From assembly GCF_013377885.1 (NCBI RefSeq), contig NZ_JABKAU010000035.1, positions 1 through 50,849 of the forward strand: a stretch of DNA of 50,849 bases, in the 5' to 3' direction. Positions within the stretch are counted from its first letter, which is position 1; every line of letters starts with the position of its first letter. This DNA comes from Hymenobacter lapidiphilus. Lineage in GTDB: Bacteria > Bacteroidota > Bacteroidia > Cytophagales > Hymenobacteraceae. Positions 41,539 to 50,760 of the stretch are shown here, in pieces. The position numbers and the translations under genes are program-made. The notes under the pieces are model-generated. The model saw only the letters and a program-made list of their open reading frames with translations. It made no database searches and was not told the DNA's origin.

Positions 41539-42783
41539 GTGAAATATCTATTCATTCTACTGCTCGCGGCCCTTGGGGTCGCCGCCCCGGCCCGGGCAAT
41601 GCCCTTCGTAGAAGTAAATCTGCAAGTAGCGCCGGCAACGCACTCCTTCACCTGCCGCTACCGCTTCACCCTGCCCGCTTCCGACACCACTTCGGTAGTG
41701 CGGCTGAACCTGAATAGCCACTTCAAGCTGCAACCGGTGCAGGCTACGCAGAACGCGCAGTCGCGCATTACATCGGTGCAGTATGCAGGTTATCCGCACC
41801 AGCAGATTCAGGTTCGCTTCGGCCCCAACCCGCGCCGGAGTCGCTCCATTGAGCTGGTGTACACGGGCAGCATCAGTGAGAATAACTATACCGACCAGGC
41901 AGCCCTTTTCAGTGCCCACAGCGAGTGGCTGCCCTTTCGGCCCTACCAGGAATATGAGGTGCTACCCTACCAGCTGACGGTGCAGGTGCCGCCCGCCTAT
42001 CAGGTGCGCAGCACACCCCAGCCCGATAAGCAGAAGGCTGGCCGCTGGACTTTTTCGGGCACGACCAGCGCCATCGAGTTCACGGCCCTCGTGGCCCAAC
42101 AGTTCTACCAAGCCGTGTCTGTTGCGGGCCCGCCCATCACGCTCGTTAAAGCCGGTGTCCCCCTGACCCAAACCGATTCAGTAACGCTTCGGCAGGCCGA
42201 GGTAATTACGGCCTTTTACAACCGCACCATCGGCCGGCAGGACCCCATTACCCGGTTCACCATTTTGATGCCCGGCAACAACAGCGGGGCCTACGGGCTG
42301 CTGGATAACGCTACCGTCATCACCTACTCCGATTTCGACGTGGCCAGAACTAACGAACTACTGATTCTGGCCCACGAAATCAGCCATAAATGGTGGGGAT
42401 ATGGTTCGTTCCATGATGAAACCGACTGGCTCAACGAAGCCTTTGCCACCTACTCCAGCCTCCTCTACCTGCAAGCCAGCGGCGACGAAGCGGGCTACCA
42501 GAAGGAGCTGGACCGCTTGGCGCAAACCACTCCCGGCACTCCGCCCCTGTGGGGTTTCGACCGCTACAAATATGAGTATCCCATGCACCGGCGCGTAATG
42601 TATAACAAGGGCACCGGCATCCTGCACGCGCTACGCACCCGCATCGGCACCGAGCAATTCCTGACCCTGCTGGCCCAATCTGCCGCCAAAAAAACCAGCA
42701 CCACCGTGGAATTCCTGCAACTGGTGGAGCAGATAGCCGGGCCGGAAACCCGCGGCTGGCTACTGGCAGAGTTGAAGCGGTAA
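41539..42783 (+). CDS. Secreted M1-like (gluzincin) metallopeptidase
   Basis: Predicted exported zinc peptidase-like protein of 414 aa. A GTG start at 41539 is chosen because the following codons form a signal peptide ending in ARA. The zinc motif HEISH is at 279-283, and a later Glu300 in WLNEAF would be the third ligand. The spacing between HExxH and Glu is 16 residues rather than the 18 of classical M1 enzymes, and the GxMEN exopeptidase motif is replaced by GAYGLLDN. It may therefore be an atypical or divergent member. The N-terminal part is a beta-sandwich. The substrate is unknown. Confidence 0.8.
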   Translation: MKYLFILLLAALGVAAPARAMPFVEVNLQVAPATHSFTCRYRFTLPASDTTSVVRLNLNSHFKLQPVQATQNAQSRITSVQYAGYPHQQIQVRFGPNPRRSRSIELVYTGSISENNYTDQAALFSAHSEWLPFRPYQEYEVLPYQLTVQVPPAYQVRSTPQPDKQKAGRWTFSGTTSAIEFTALVAQQFYQAVSVAGPPITLVKAGVPLTQTDSVTLRQAEVITAFYNRTIGRQDPITRFTILMPGNNSGAYGLLDNATVITYSDFDVARTNELLILAHEISHKWWGYGSFHDETDWLNEAFATYSSLLYLQASGDEAGYQKELDRLAQTTPGTPPLWGFDRYKYEYPMHRRVMYNKGTGILHALRTRIGTEQFLTLLAQSAAKKTSTTVEFLQLVEQIAGPETRGWLLAELKR

Positions 42784-42788
42784 GGAGA

Positions 42789-42993
42789 AGAACGGTGTAG
42801 GGTGCGAGGCTTAGCTTCGCTGTCCTCCGGTTGACCCCGCCCGCCGTTGAACAGTCCGGGTCTGAATCAGGGAACGAGTAGGGTGCGGGGCTTGTCCCCG
42901 CCCGCCGTTGAACGATTCAGACCTGAGCCGTTCAACGGCGGGCGGGGTCAACCGGAGGACAGCGAAGCTAAGCCCCGCACCCTACACCGTTAG
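42789..42993. repeat. Compound family-B repeat
   Basis: Two nested family-B units. The outer arms include ttcgctgtcctccggttga and its complement; the inner are gtagggtgcggggcttgtcc and complement. It lies between the convergent peptidase and ABM genes, in a gap of 315 bp that shows no other gene. Confidence 0.85.
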
Positions 42994-43025
42994 GCAACCT
43001 GGTATCTACAGTCGGCTTCCACGGC

Positions 43026-43083
43026 ACAAAACCGCCTCTCCCACCGAACCAGTAACTGGCAACGGTACGGAGAGACGGTTGTC
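43026..43083 (-). terminator. Terminator-like hairpin after the ABM gene
   Basis: AACCGCCTCTCC (43030-43041) pairs with GGAGAGACGGTT (43069-43080) with one wobble. On the minus strand the stem is followed by ttttgt, so it probably ends transcription of the ABM gene. Confidence 0.6.
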
Positions 43084-43098
43084 TTAAAGCCGAAAGAA

Positions 43099-43398
43099 CT
43101 ATGCGCCCTTAGCAGCCAGAATATCAAGCATCTCTACGGCCGGGGCCGAGGAAAACAGGTCGGAGGCCTGGGCAAAAAGGGCCTCAGCCACCTTGCCGCT
43201 CAGGTGCGCCTCCCGGCCCGACTCATCGGCAAACGTATCGAAAATACCGAAGGTAGAAGGGCCCATCTGCACCCCGTACCAGGTGGCGGTGCCGGGCTCC
43301 TGCTCTACGAGGGCCAAGCCGCCGCGCAGAAAATCGGCTACTTCCTGCTCTTTGCCGGGCTTGGCTTCGAGGCGTACAAACAATCCTACTTTTACCAT
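43099..43398 (-). CDS. Antibiotic biosynthesis monooxygenase (ABM)-fold protein
   Basis: Small cytoplasmic protein of 99 aa with a dimeric ferredoxin-like fold: MVKVGLFVRLEAKPGKEQEV opens it, then FLRGGLALVEQEPGTATWYG and FGIFDTFADESGREAHLSG. ABM proteins act as cofactor-free oxygenases, quinol monooxygenases (YgiN) or haem-degrading enzymes; which applies here cannot be told. No partner gene is close. It is monocistronic. Confidence 0.9.
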   Translation of the reverse strand: MVKVGLFVRLEAKPGKEQEVADFLRGGLALVEQEPGTATWYGVQMGPSTFGIFDTFADESGREAHLSGKVAEALFAQASDLFSSAPAVEMLDILAAKGA

Positions 43399-43476
43399 GA
43401 GTGGGGGGCTTAAAGGGTTGGCAAGTAGGACCGGCTCGACAGTAGAATGTTTACTGCAACACTTTATTAAGCCCTA

Positions 43477-43571
43477 AAACGTCATGCTGAGCTTGCCGAA
43501 GCATCTCTACCGCTTCTCTGGCGTTGCAACGAAACGGTAGAGATGCTTCGGCAGGCTCAGCATGACGTTCT
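43477..43571. repeat. Family-A inverted repeat
   Basis: The core arms acgtcatgctgagcttgcc and ggcaggctcagcatgacgt, with gaagcatctctaccgcttc inside, separate the ABM and TonB-receptor genes. Confidence 0.85.
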
Positions 43572-43612
43572 AAAGCATCTTCACCACCGTCGAATCGCCC
43601 TTATTGTTTCCC

Positions 43613-46234
43613 CTACAGCCCGTACGTCACCTGCGCGTAGTACAACCCACCCACGCCGGGGCCGCCGAGGTAGCTGACGTAATAGCGGTTAAGCACGTTG
43701 CTGGCCCCAAGTTTAAACCGCAGATTGGGCGCGGGCAGGTGGTAGCTGAGCTGGGCATCGAGTGTACCATAGGCCGGCACGGTGCCACTGACGAGGAAGG
43801 TTTCGGAGAAGTAAGCCGTCTGCCAGCGGTAGTTGAGGCCGAAGCCCAGGTGGCGGTACACGTTTTCGTGGCCCAGGTTCAGGTTGTAGCTCCAGCGGGG
43901 CGTATTAAAGCCGGCTTCCAGCCCGTCGGCGGCTTCGGTACGGTCGAGGCGGGCGTAGGTGGTGCTGGCGCCAGCCAGCAGGCCGCCGGGCACGTCGTAG
44001 CGCAGGCCCAGCGAGCCACCGTAGTTGTACACCCGGCTGCGCGAGTTAGTCCAGAGGCGGTAGCGGGCCTGGGTGGCGCGGGCGTTGAGGGCGGTGGCCA
44101 CGGCGTTGGGGGTGGCCGGCAGGGGCTGCCCATCAGCAGCCAGCGGCACATAGGCTTCCACCTGGGCAATAAAGTCGCGGTAGGTATTGGCGTAGAAATC
44201 CACGTCGGCCAGCAGACGGCCACCGGGCAGCAGGGCCACCTTGTAGCCTACCTCCCACGAGCGCACAAACTCGGGCCGCAGGTAGGTGTAGGGGTTGCGC
44301 GCGAGCAGGCTCTGGTTGGCGGCAATGGCCTGGCTGCGGCTCTGCCCGCCGGTATTCACGGCCCGGGTTACGGCCGCATTAAACGCGTCAATCGAGCTCC
44401 GCAGGTAGCTGCCCTCAAACACCCCGTCCGACATCACCCGCAGCCCCCCGATCCGCTTTACCTGCCCGCTGTTCACATTGGAAAACCCTTCGAACAAGCT
44501 CGGGAAGCGGTAGCCGCTCTGGTAGCTGAGCCGGAAGTTATGACGGGCCGTGGGCGAGTACACGGCCGTTAGCCGGGGGTTGAAGCGCAGGTCGAAGTAG
44601 CGGTTCTTGTCGGCCCGCAGCGTGGCCGTAAGCCGGAGCTTCTCGCCCGGCAGCAGCCGCGCCCCGGCCTGCACAAACCCGCCCGTTTTGCCGTAGGCCA
44701 GGGTACTGAACTGGTCGCGGCCGGGGTTGGGGTTGATGAAGTAGTTGCCATCGGGCTGCACGAAGTAGGTGCGGTGGTCGGCCCCCACCAGCACATCGGC
44801 CCACACCGGCATCCCCTTACCCCCAGCCTGCCGCAGGGCTTGGCCCAGGTTCGCCTGCACTTCGGCGTGCAGCAGATTGGCCTGTACCCGCAGGGCCGCG
44901 CCCTGGTCCCAGTTATTGATGTCGGAAAGCGCGTTCAGGCGCTGCCGGAACTGCGGGGTGCCGGGCTGCAGGCGGCCGGCATCGGCAAAGGTGCGGGCCG
45001 CGGCGTGGGCAGCAGCCACCGGCTGGCCCTGCCCTACGGCCCGGTTCCACTCGGCGGTGTAGTCGGCGTTCCAGGCGTTGTCGGGCTTGAAGCTGCGGTC
45101 GAGGTTTTCGGCGGCCGAGCGCAGGTTATAGCTCTGGCCGGTGTTTTCCTGCGTGAAGTAGGTCCGCGCCTGCACCACGGGCGTCGTCAGCTGCAGGGCG
45201 TGCTGCTGCAGCCGGTAGTCGGCCAGCTGGAAGCGGTTGCTGCGCTGGTACACGTTGTCGAAACGGGCCCCGCGGTAGGTATAGGCCAGCTCGGTGCGCT
45301 CGTTCGGCTTGTAATGCAGGGCCGCGTCGTACTTCAGCGTCTGCAGATGATAATCTACTACGTCGCGCTCCAGGTAGCCGGTGCGGGCCACCTGGTAGCT
45401 TTTGCCGCCCAGCGTCAGCGTGCTGCGGTTCGATGATTCGTTGCCGTAGCTGCTTACCGGGTCGCGGGCGGGGTTATCGGCCCCCAGCAGGCCGGTGCTG
45501 GCGTTGCCGTTGGGGTTGAGGTCGGTCGGGTCGGTGGCCATCCAGTCGTAGCCCCGCAGGTAGGTGCCGTTCACCTTGAAAGCCCACTTCGAGCCCAGCA
45601 CCCGGGCATAGCGCAGGCTGGTTTCGGAATAGGGCCGCGCCCCCGTGTTGGGGTCGTTTATATGGTTGACGCCCACTTTCTGCTGCGCGCTCAGCCCTTC
45701 GCTGGCAAACGGGTTGCGGGTGCTGAAATTGGCCAGCCCATTGATGGCATTCAACCCATACAATGCCGCCGCCGTGCCGGGCACAATTTCCACGCTTTTG
45801 ATGTCCAGGTCGCTCGGCCCGAGCACGTTGCCAATCGGCCCACCGATGTGGGGGGCCTGGTTGTCGATGCCGTCTACGAGCTGGGCGAAGCGCACGTTGG
45901 TGGTGTTGGCGAAGCCGCGGGCGTTGAGCACCTTAAACCCCAGGCTGGGCGCAAGCACCTGCACGCCCTTCACCTGCTCCAGCGCATCGAAAAACGAAGG
46001 TGCCGGCGACAGCCGCAAGGCCCGCGCATTCAGTTTTTCCACCGTAACCGGCGACTGCAGAATGCTCTCCTCCACCTTGGAAGCGGCAACTACCACCTCA
46101 CCCAGCCGCACCGGCCGGCGGGTGGTATCGGCCGGCGCAGCCTGCTGGGCCAGGGCCGGACTACCCGCCGTAGCGGCAGCCACGGCCAGCCCTACCAGCG
46201 CCCGGCGACGTATTACGTGTAACGCGTGCTTCAT
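43613..46234 (-). CDS. TonB-dependent receptor (second)
   Basis: Outer-membrane receptor of 873 aa. The start at 46234 is preferred because the resulting N-terminus (MKHALHVIRRRALVGLAVAA) is a signal peptide; the frame continues upstream. The plug has VEESILQSPVTVEKLNARAL, KGVQVLAPSLGF and the motif GTAAALYGLNAINGLANFST. The barrel ends YAQVTYGL. There is no carboxypeptidase-like N-terminal domain. Its own ligand is unknown, and no SusD, iron-siderophore or vitamin gene is adjacent. Confidence 0.92.
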   Translation of the reverse strand: MKHALHVIRRRALVGLAVAAATAGSPALAQQAAPADTTRRPVRLGEVVVAASKVEESILQSPVTVEKLNARALRLSPAPSFFDALEQVKGVQVLAPSLGFKVLNARGFANTTNVRFAQLVDGIDNQAPHIGGPIGNVLGPSDLDIKSVEIVPGTAAALYGLNAINGLANFSTRNPFASEGLSAQQKVGVNHINDPNTGARPYSETSLRYARVLGSKWAFKVNGTYLRGYDWMATDPTDLNPNGNASTGLLGADNPARDPVSSYGNESSNRSTLTLGGKSYQVARTGYLERDVVDYHLQTLKYDAALHYKPNERTELAYTYRGARFDNVYQRSNRFQLADYRLQQHALQLTTPVVQARTYFTQENTGQSYNLRSAAENLDRSFKPDNAWNADYTAEWNRAVGQGQPVAAAHAAARTFADAGRLQPGTPQFRQRLNALSDINNWDQGAALRVQANLLHAEVQANLGQALRQAGGKGMPVWADVLVGADHRTYFVQPDGNYFINPNPGRDQFSTLAYGKTGGFVQAGARLLPGEKLRLTATLRADKNRYFDLRFNPRLTAVYSPTARHNFRLSYQSGYRFPSLFEGFSNVNSGQVKRIGGLRVMSDGVFEGSYLRSSIDAFNAAVTRAVNTGGQSRSQAIAANQSLLARNPYTYLRPEFVRSWEVGYKVALLPGGRLLADVDFYANTYRDFIAQVEAYVPLAADGQPLPATPNAVATALNARATQARYRLWTNSRSRVYNYGGSLGLRYDVPGGLLAGASTTYARLDRTEAADGLEAGFNTPRWSYNLNLGHENVYRHLGFGLNYRWQTAYFSETFLVSGTVPAYGTLDAQLSYHLPAPNLRFKLGASNVLNRYYVSYLGGPGVGGLYYAQVTYGL

Positions 46235-46413
46235 ATAAAGACAGCCAGGAGCAACAATGGTAGCCAGAGCATCTGCTATGCAGCAGGCAACAGCCAGGAT
46301 CGTCATTTGCCTTTCACCCCGGCGCATGAAATCCGAGCAGCTACTCTATCGGCAAGCAGGGGCTTTGCGGTGGCCGGCTTAAAAGCCAGTTGCCTATAGC
46401 CCATACACTGTCG

Positions 46414-46707
46414 TCAGACCGTTACGCTTTCCTCAATGGCCGCCGAAATATCCACTTCCTCCAGCGGCGGCACCAGCGCAAAACGCGACTCGTGGAAGTT
46501 GGCCTCGGGGAAGCCCGGCGCCACGGCCGCGTTGTTTATCTGGTGCAGCGTAATACCGAAGCCGTTGTGCGTGTCGTACACGTCGCGCACGGTGTAAATG
46601 GGGCCGCGCTTGGGCGTCTGGATGTTGGGATTCTGCACCAGCAGCATAGTAAAGTCGTCGTTGGTGCAGATAACTTCCTGGCCGGGATGGAAAAGGGGCG
46701 CTTTCAT
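46414..46707 (-). CDS. Small conserved-looking cytoplasmic protein
   Basis: Predicted protein of 97 aa: MKAPLFHPGQEVICTNDDFT, then LLVQNPNIQTPKRGPIYTVR and YDTHNGFGITLHQINNAAV. The beta-strand-rich pattern with a PGQEVIC opening is that of a small SH3-barrel-like domain. I do not recognise a named family. The start at 46707 is supported by a TATCTTTG -7 box 6-13 nt upstream, which implies a leaderless mRNA. Confidence 0.65.
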   Translation of the reverse strand: MKAPLFHPGQEVICTNDDFTMLLVQNPNIQTPKRGPIYTVRDVYDTHNGFGITLHQINNAAVAPGFPEANFHESRFALVPPLEEVDISAAIEESVTV

Positions 46708-46712
46708 GGGGA

Positions 46713-46720
46713 CAAAGATA
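46713..46720 (-). promoter_or_regulatory. -7 box (TATCTTTG) with a leaderless start
   Basis: The minus strand reads TATCTTTGTCCCC and then ATG at 46707, an exact TAnnTTTG match. The predicted transcription start falls at or next to the start codon. Confidence 0.55.
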
Positions 46721-46744
46721 AAGGGCCGCCGGGCAGCAGTTGCA

Positions 46745-47080
46745 GTACTCCCCAAAGTTTGGCCGGTTTATCCCAAACCCCGCCTGCCAGTATCCGCACA
46801 GAGCGTTACGCGCTGTCCGTACTTGCTGCGCGAACAAGTACGGAGCGCTCCTAATGAAATGTGGAGCACCAACACTCCCGTCACTCCCTTAGCCAAAGCC
46901 TTCCTGTATCTAGTGGCCGTGCCCGACTGGCACTCGCGCTACGGACTGAGTTGAGAGCTGAGCAATACGCTCGACATAGGTTTCTGTTTAACAGCGCTGG
47001 GCGCGGCGTTAGCGCTCCAGCCGCCCCGCTGCATCTTTAATTCCGACCTGAGCGGCGCGCAGTGGGCGGGCAGCAGGTAG
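46745..47080 (+). pseudogene. IS3-family transposase (OrfB) relic
   Basis: A decayed copy of the middle of an IS3 OrfB: VYPKPRLP, then CPYLLR, NEMWSTNTPVTPLAKAFLYL, VAVPDWHSRYGLSWELSNTL and PRCIFNSD. The Trp codon of SWELSN is mutated to TGA (46952-46954), and the usual IFNSDQGSQF motif has drifted. It ends at a TAG (47078-47080) before the conserved catalytic region is complete. It is therefore an inactive fragment, with no clear inverted repeats left. Confidence 0.8.
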
Positions 47081-47197
47081 AGGGCTTGCGGGCCGTTGCC
47101 GGCCACCAGCACGGCGTCGCTGACGCCATGCACCGGAGTAACGCCCGGTTGAGGAAGCTGGTGGTGTCGTCGTCGTCGTCGTTGAGCAAGGTGCAGG

Positions 47198-50100
47198 TTA
47201 GGCAGGGATAAAAGCGGGAAAGGACTGCTCGGTGGGGCCATTCTCGTGGGGCAGGAAGACGAAAAAGGTGGAGCCGGCCCCGAGCTGGCTGTGCACCTCG
47301 ATGCGACCACCGGCGTTTTCAACCATGCGGTTAATCATGTACAACCCGATGCCGGTGCCCTCGACGTGGTTATGAAAGCGCTGGAACATGGTGAAGAGCC
47401 GGGGCAGGTGGGCGGGGCCGAGGCCAAGGCCATTGTCGTGCACTTCGAGTACGGTGTGGCCGGCGCGCACGTGGGCCCGCACGTCGATGTGGGGCGTGCG
47501 GTCGGGGTGGCGGTACTTGACGGCGTTGCTGAGCAGGTTGTAGACGATGCTGCGCAGGTTTTTCTCTGTGAAAGGAATGGACGGAGTGGCGGAAACGGCC
47601 ACAAAAAGCTTGGCCCCAGCGGCCTCCAGCACGGGCTGCAGGTCCTGCCGAACGTCTTCGACCACGGCAGCCAGGTTGACCAGGGTGGCGGCGGACTGGT
47701 GCTCTTTCTGCAGCTTGGACACATCGGTGAGATGGTCGATAGTGCGCTTAAAACGGTCTACGGCGTCGAGCATGCGGGCCAGAACGGGGCCAACTTCCGC
47801 GTTCTGGGCCACCTCGGCGGGCAGCTCTTCCTGTAGCAGGTAGAGCAGGCCCTCGAGGTTGGAGATGGGCGCTTTAAGGTCGTGGCTGGCGGTATAAATG
47901 AAATTGTCGAGGTCGGCGTTGATGCGCACCAGTTGCTGGTTGGCAGTGGTTAGCTCAGCGGCCAGGGCCTGGGCGTGCTGGCGGGCACTCACCTGCTCAG
48001 TTACTTCAAAGGCGAACACCAGGACGCCGTCGATACGGTCCTGGGCGTCGCGGCGGGCCTGTTGGCTGTAGTTGAAGTACCGGTCTTCGAGCTGGCCGGT
48101 GGCGGGGTTGGTGAAGGGAATCAGCAAACATTTCTCCTCGTTGGGCAGGCCAGTTTGGTACACCTGCTCGAAGCTTTCGACCACGCCGGTGCCGGCCAGC
48201 TCGGGAAAAACGTCGGCGAGGGCGCGGCCGGGCAGCTCGCGGCCAGGAAACAGACTGGCGTAAATCGGGTTCACCAGCTCGTGCACCAGGCCAGGGCCGC
48301 CGAGGATGGCCACGGCCGCCGGGGCCTGCTCGAACAGTTCGGCCAGCTGCACCCGCTGGGACTCGCGCTGCCGGCGGGCCAGCACCCGCTCGGTCACATC
48401 GTAGGCAAAGACCGAAATGCCCGCTACCAGGCCGTCCTCGCGTATGGCTTGGTAGGTCGAGTCAAAGTAGCGCTCCTGGGGCGGCTGACCATCTGGCTGG
48501 GGGATGTAGGCGAGCAGCTCGTGGCTGAAAGAGGTTTCGCCGGTTTGAAACACATGGTCGAGCATTTCCAGAAACCCCTGCCCCCGCACCTCCGGGATGG
48601 CCTCGGCCATGGGCCGGCCGACGAGTTCGCGCCCGGCGAAAAGCTGCTGGTAGGCGGGGTTGACGTATTCGTAGCCGTGGTGTGGCCCGCACAGCAGGGC
48701 AATGCGGGCCGGGGTTTGCTCGAATACCTGGAAAAACGCCTCCCGCTGGGCAGCGACCTGTCCGGCGGCGGCCAGAGCCAGGGCCTGAGCGGCCTCGGCC
48801 TGCTGGCGGGCCAGTACGCGGCCTGTTACATCAACGAGGAAGCCGAGTACGGCGTGGGGCGCCTGCTGGCCGTGGCGCAGGGGCAGGTAGGCCAAGTCCA
48901 GGTACATGTCCTGCTGCTGCCCGGTGCGCGGGTCGCGGGCGTAGGCCGGCACTTCCTGCCCCCGGTAGGGCTCGCCGGTGCGCAGCACCTCCCGCAGCGA
49001 GGCCAGAAACCCCTGCTCGGCCACTTCGGGAAACACCTCCACTGCCGGGCGGCCCAGCACAACCCGTCCCTCAGCCAACTGCTGATACGCCTCGTTGAAG
49101 AAGCCGAAGCGCAGGTCTTCGCCCTCGAAGGTGACCACGCCGGCTGGCAGAGAAGAGAGGATATTGGTCAGAAGCTGGTCCTGTTCTTCAAACCGCTGCT
49201 GCACCCGCTTCAGGTCGTCGACGTCGAAGTTGGAGCCGAACCACTGGCGGAGCCGGCCGGCCGCTTCGGCCTCGGCCAGCGGCTCGGGCACGCCCTGGCT
49301 GGCAAACCAGCGGTAGTGGCCATCGGCCCCGCGCAGCCGGAACTCATAACTCCACGGGCGGCCCTCGGCTAGGGCCGCGTTAAACTCCTTCGAAATGGCG
49401 GGCAGGTCGGCGGGGTAAATAAAGTCAGGCCACGCTTCGCTGACGGGGGTACCAAGGGCCATGCCGGTGTAGGCGTACCACTGCGGGCTGATATAGAGCA
49501 CCTGCCCGGCTGCGTCGGCGGTGAAGATGGTGTTGGGCAGGCTTTCGGTGACGTGCTGCAGGCGCTGGGCGACGGCCTCAGCTTCCTGGGTGCGGGCCTG
49601 CACGCGGGCCTCCAGCTCCTGATTGAGCTGGGCGGTATGGCGTTCCTTTTCTTCGAGCTGCTGGCGGTTCAGCACCAACTCGGTAACATCGGTGGCCACG
49701 ATGAGGATGCCGTCGATGGTCCCGGCCGCGTTGCGGGTGGCCTGGTAGATGAAGTTGTGGTAGTGCAGCTGCGGCGTGCCGGTATTGGTATCGTCCATGT
49801 ACGCGGGCTGTTCCGTGGCCGAGAACGTCTCGCCGGTCTGGTACACGCGGTCGAGCAGGTCGATAAAGCCCTGCGCCACGAGCTCGGGCGCGGCCTCGCG
49901 GTAAGTGCGCCCCTGGATACCGCGGTGGCCAAAAGCGCCCTCGAAGCCGTGGTTGGCCAGCTCCACGAGGTGGTCGGGGCCGCGGAGCTGGGCCATCAGG
50001 ACGGGGTCCTGGAGAAAGACGTTGAGCAGGCGCTGGCGCTGGGCTTCGGCCTCGGCGCGGGCCTCGTCGCCAGCGGCCTGGCTCTGGCGCAGGGCCTCGT

Positions 50101-50515
50101 CGCCGGCGGGGCGGGGCTGGTCGGCAGTTTCAGAAAAGCTGACGACGAGTAGGTCGCCGGCGCGGTGGGCGGCCAGCTGATAGGCATTGTCGAGGCCCTC
50201 GTGCTGGCCGCTCACGACGAAGCGGCCGGGCGCACCAGCAAGAAACGTGTCGCGGTAAAAGGCAAAAATCCCAGCCTCAACCGCGCTGGGGTACCGGGTC
50301 AGGAACGACTCGGCGGGGCACCCTGGCAGCTGCAGCATCCGCTGGGCGGCGGGGTTAAGGTACACATAGGCCAGGTCGGTGATGGTGGCCGGGTGAGCCG
50401 GGTCGTATATGGGCCGAAAGGCGATGAAGCCAGTGAGAGAAATTTCCAGAGCCGCCTGGAGCAGGTCGGGCGGAGCGGACGACGGGAAAGACATGGGGGC
50501 AGCGGCAAGGGCCAT
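47198..50515 (-). CDS. Multi-PAS sensor histidine kinase
   Basis: Predicted cytoplasmic sensor kinase of 1105 aa without signal peptide or obvious membrane helix. The N-terminal 850 residues hold about six PAS domains, the clearest near residues 310-430 (LYISPQWYAYTGMALG, YEFRLRGADGHYRWFAS). Then follows the HisKA region with phospho-acceptor His878 in YTASHDLKAP. The HATPase_c domain has the N-box YNLLSNAVKY, the G1 box DNGLGLG and the G2 box GTGIGLYMI. There is no receiver domain and no response regulator nearby. The start may equally be residue 8 (50494). Confidence 0.92.
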   Translation of the reverse strand: MALAAAPMSFPSSAPPDLLQAALEISLTGFIAFRPIYDPAHPATITDLAYVYLNPAAQRMLQLPGCPAESFLTRYPSAVEAGIFAFYRDTFLAGAPGRFVVSGQHEGLDNAYQLAAHRAGDLLVVSFSETADQPRPAGDEALRQSQAAGDEARAEAEAQRQRLLNVFLQDPVLMAQLRGPDHLVELANHGFEGAFGHRGIQGRTYREAAPELVAQGFIDLLDRVYQTGETFSATEQPAYMDDTNTGTPQLHYHNFIYQATRNAAGTIDGILIVATDVTELVLNRQQLEEKERHTAQLNQELEARVQARTQEAEAVAQRLQHVTESLPNTIFTADAAGQVLYISPQWYAYTGMALGTPVSEAWPDFIYPADLPAISKEFNAALAEGRPWSYEFRLRGADGHYRWFASQGVPEPLAEAEAAGRLRQWFGSNFDVDDLKRVQQRFEEQDQLLTNILSSLPAGVVTFEGEDLRFGFFNEAYQQLAEGRVVLGRPAVEVFPEVAEQGFLASLREVLRTGEPYRGQEVPAYARDPRTGQQQDMYLDLAYLPLRHGQQAPHAVLGFLVDVTGRVLARQQAEAAQALALAAAGQVAAQREAFFQVFEQTPARIALLCGPHHGYEYVNPAYQQLFAGRELVGRPMAEAIPEVRGQGFLEMLDHVFQTGETSFSHELLAYIPQPDGQPPQERYFDSTYQAIREDGLVAGISVFAYDVTERVLARRQRESQRVQLAELFEQAPAAVAILGGPGLVHELVNPIYASLFPGRELPGRALADVFPELAGTGVVESFEQVYQTGLPNEEKCLLIPFTNPATGQLEDRYFNYSQQARRDAQDRIDGVLVFAFEVTEQVSARQHAQALAAELTTANQQLVRINADLDNFIYTASHDLKAPISNLEGLLYLLQEELPAEVAQNAEVGPVLARMLDAVDRFKRTIDHLTDVSKLQKEHQSAATLVNLAAVVEDVRQDLQPVLEAAGAKLFVAVSATPSIPFTEKNLRSIVYNLLSNAVKYRHPDRTPHIDVRAHVRAGHTVLEVHDNGLGLGPAHLPRLFTMFQRFHNHVEGTGIGLYMINRMVENAGGRIEVHSQLGAGSTFFVFLPHENGPTEQSFPAFIPA

Positions 50516-50760
50516 AAGCAGACGAAGACAGTGCCCGTTGGAACGGCTCTGCCAAAGCAGGGTTTCCGGAGAGCGGTAGTTGGCATTTTCCTGGGTAACT
50601 GCGGCTTCGTTTAGTGGATCGGACGGAGACGCATGTTTACGCAGCTGGGGAAGAGTGGCCAGAACTGAAAGCGGCCGTTGCGCGGGTACAATTGTTCAGG
50701 AATGGCAATCAACTCTTCAAAATGAAACGCGGCGGATTTACCCGCCAAGAAACTATTCTA

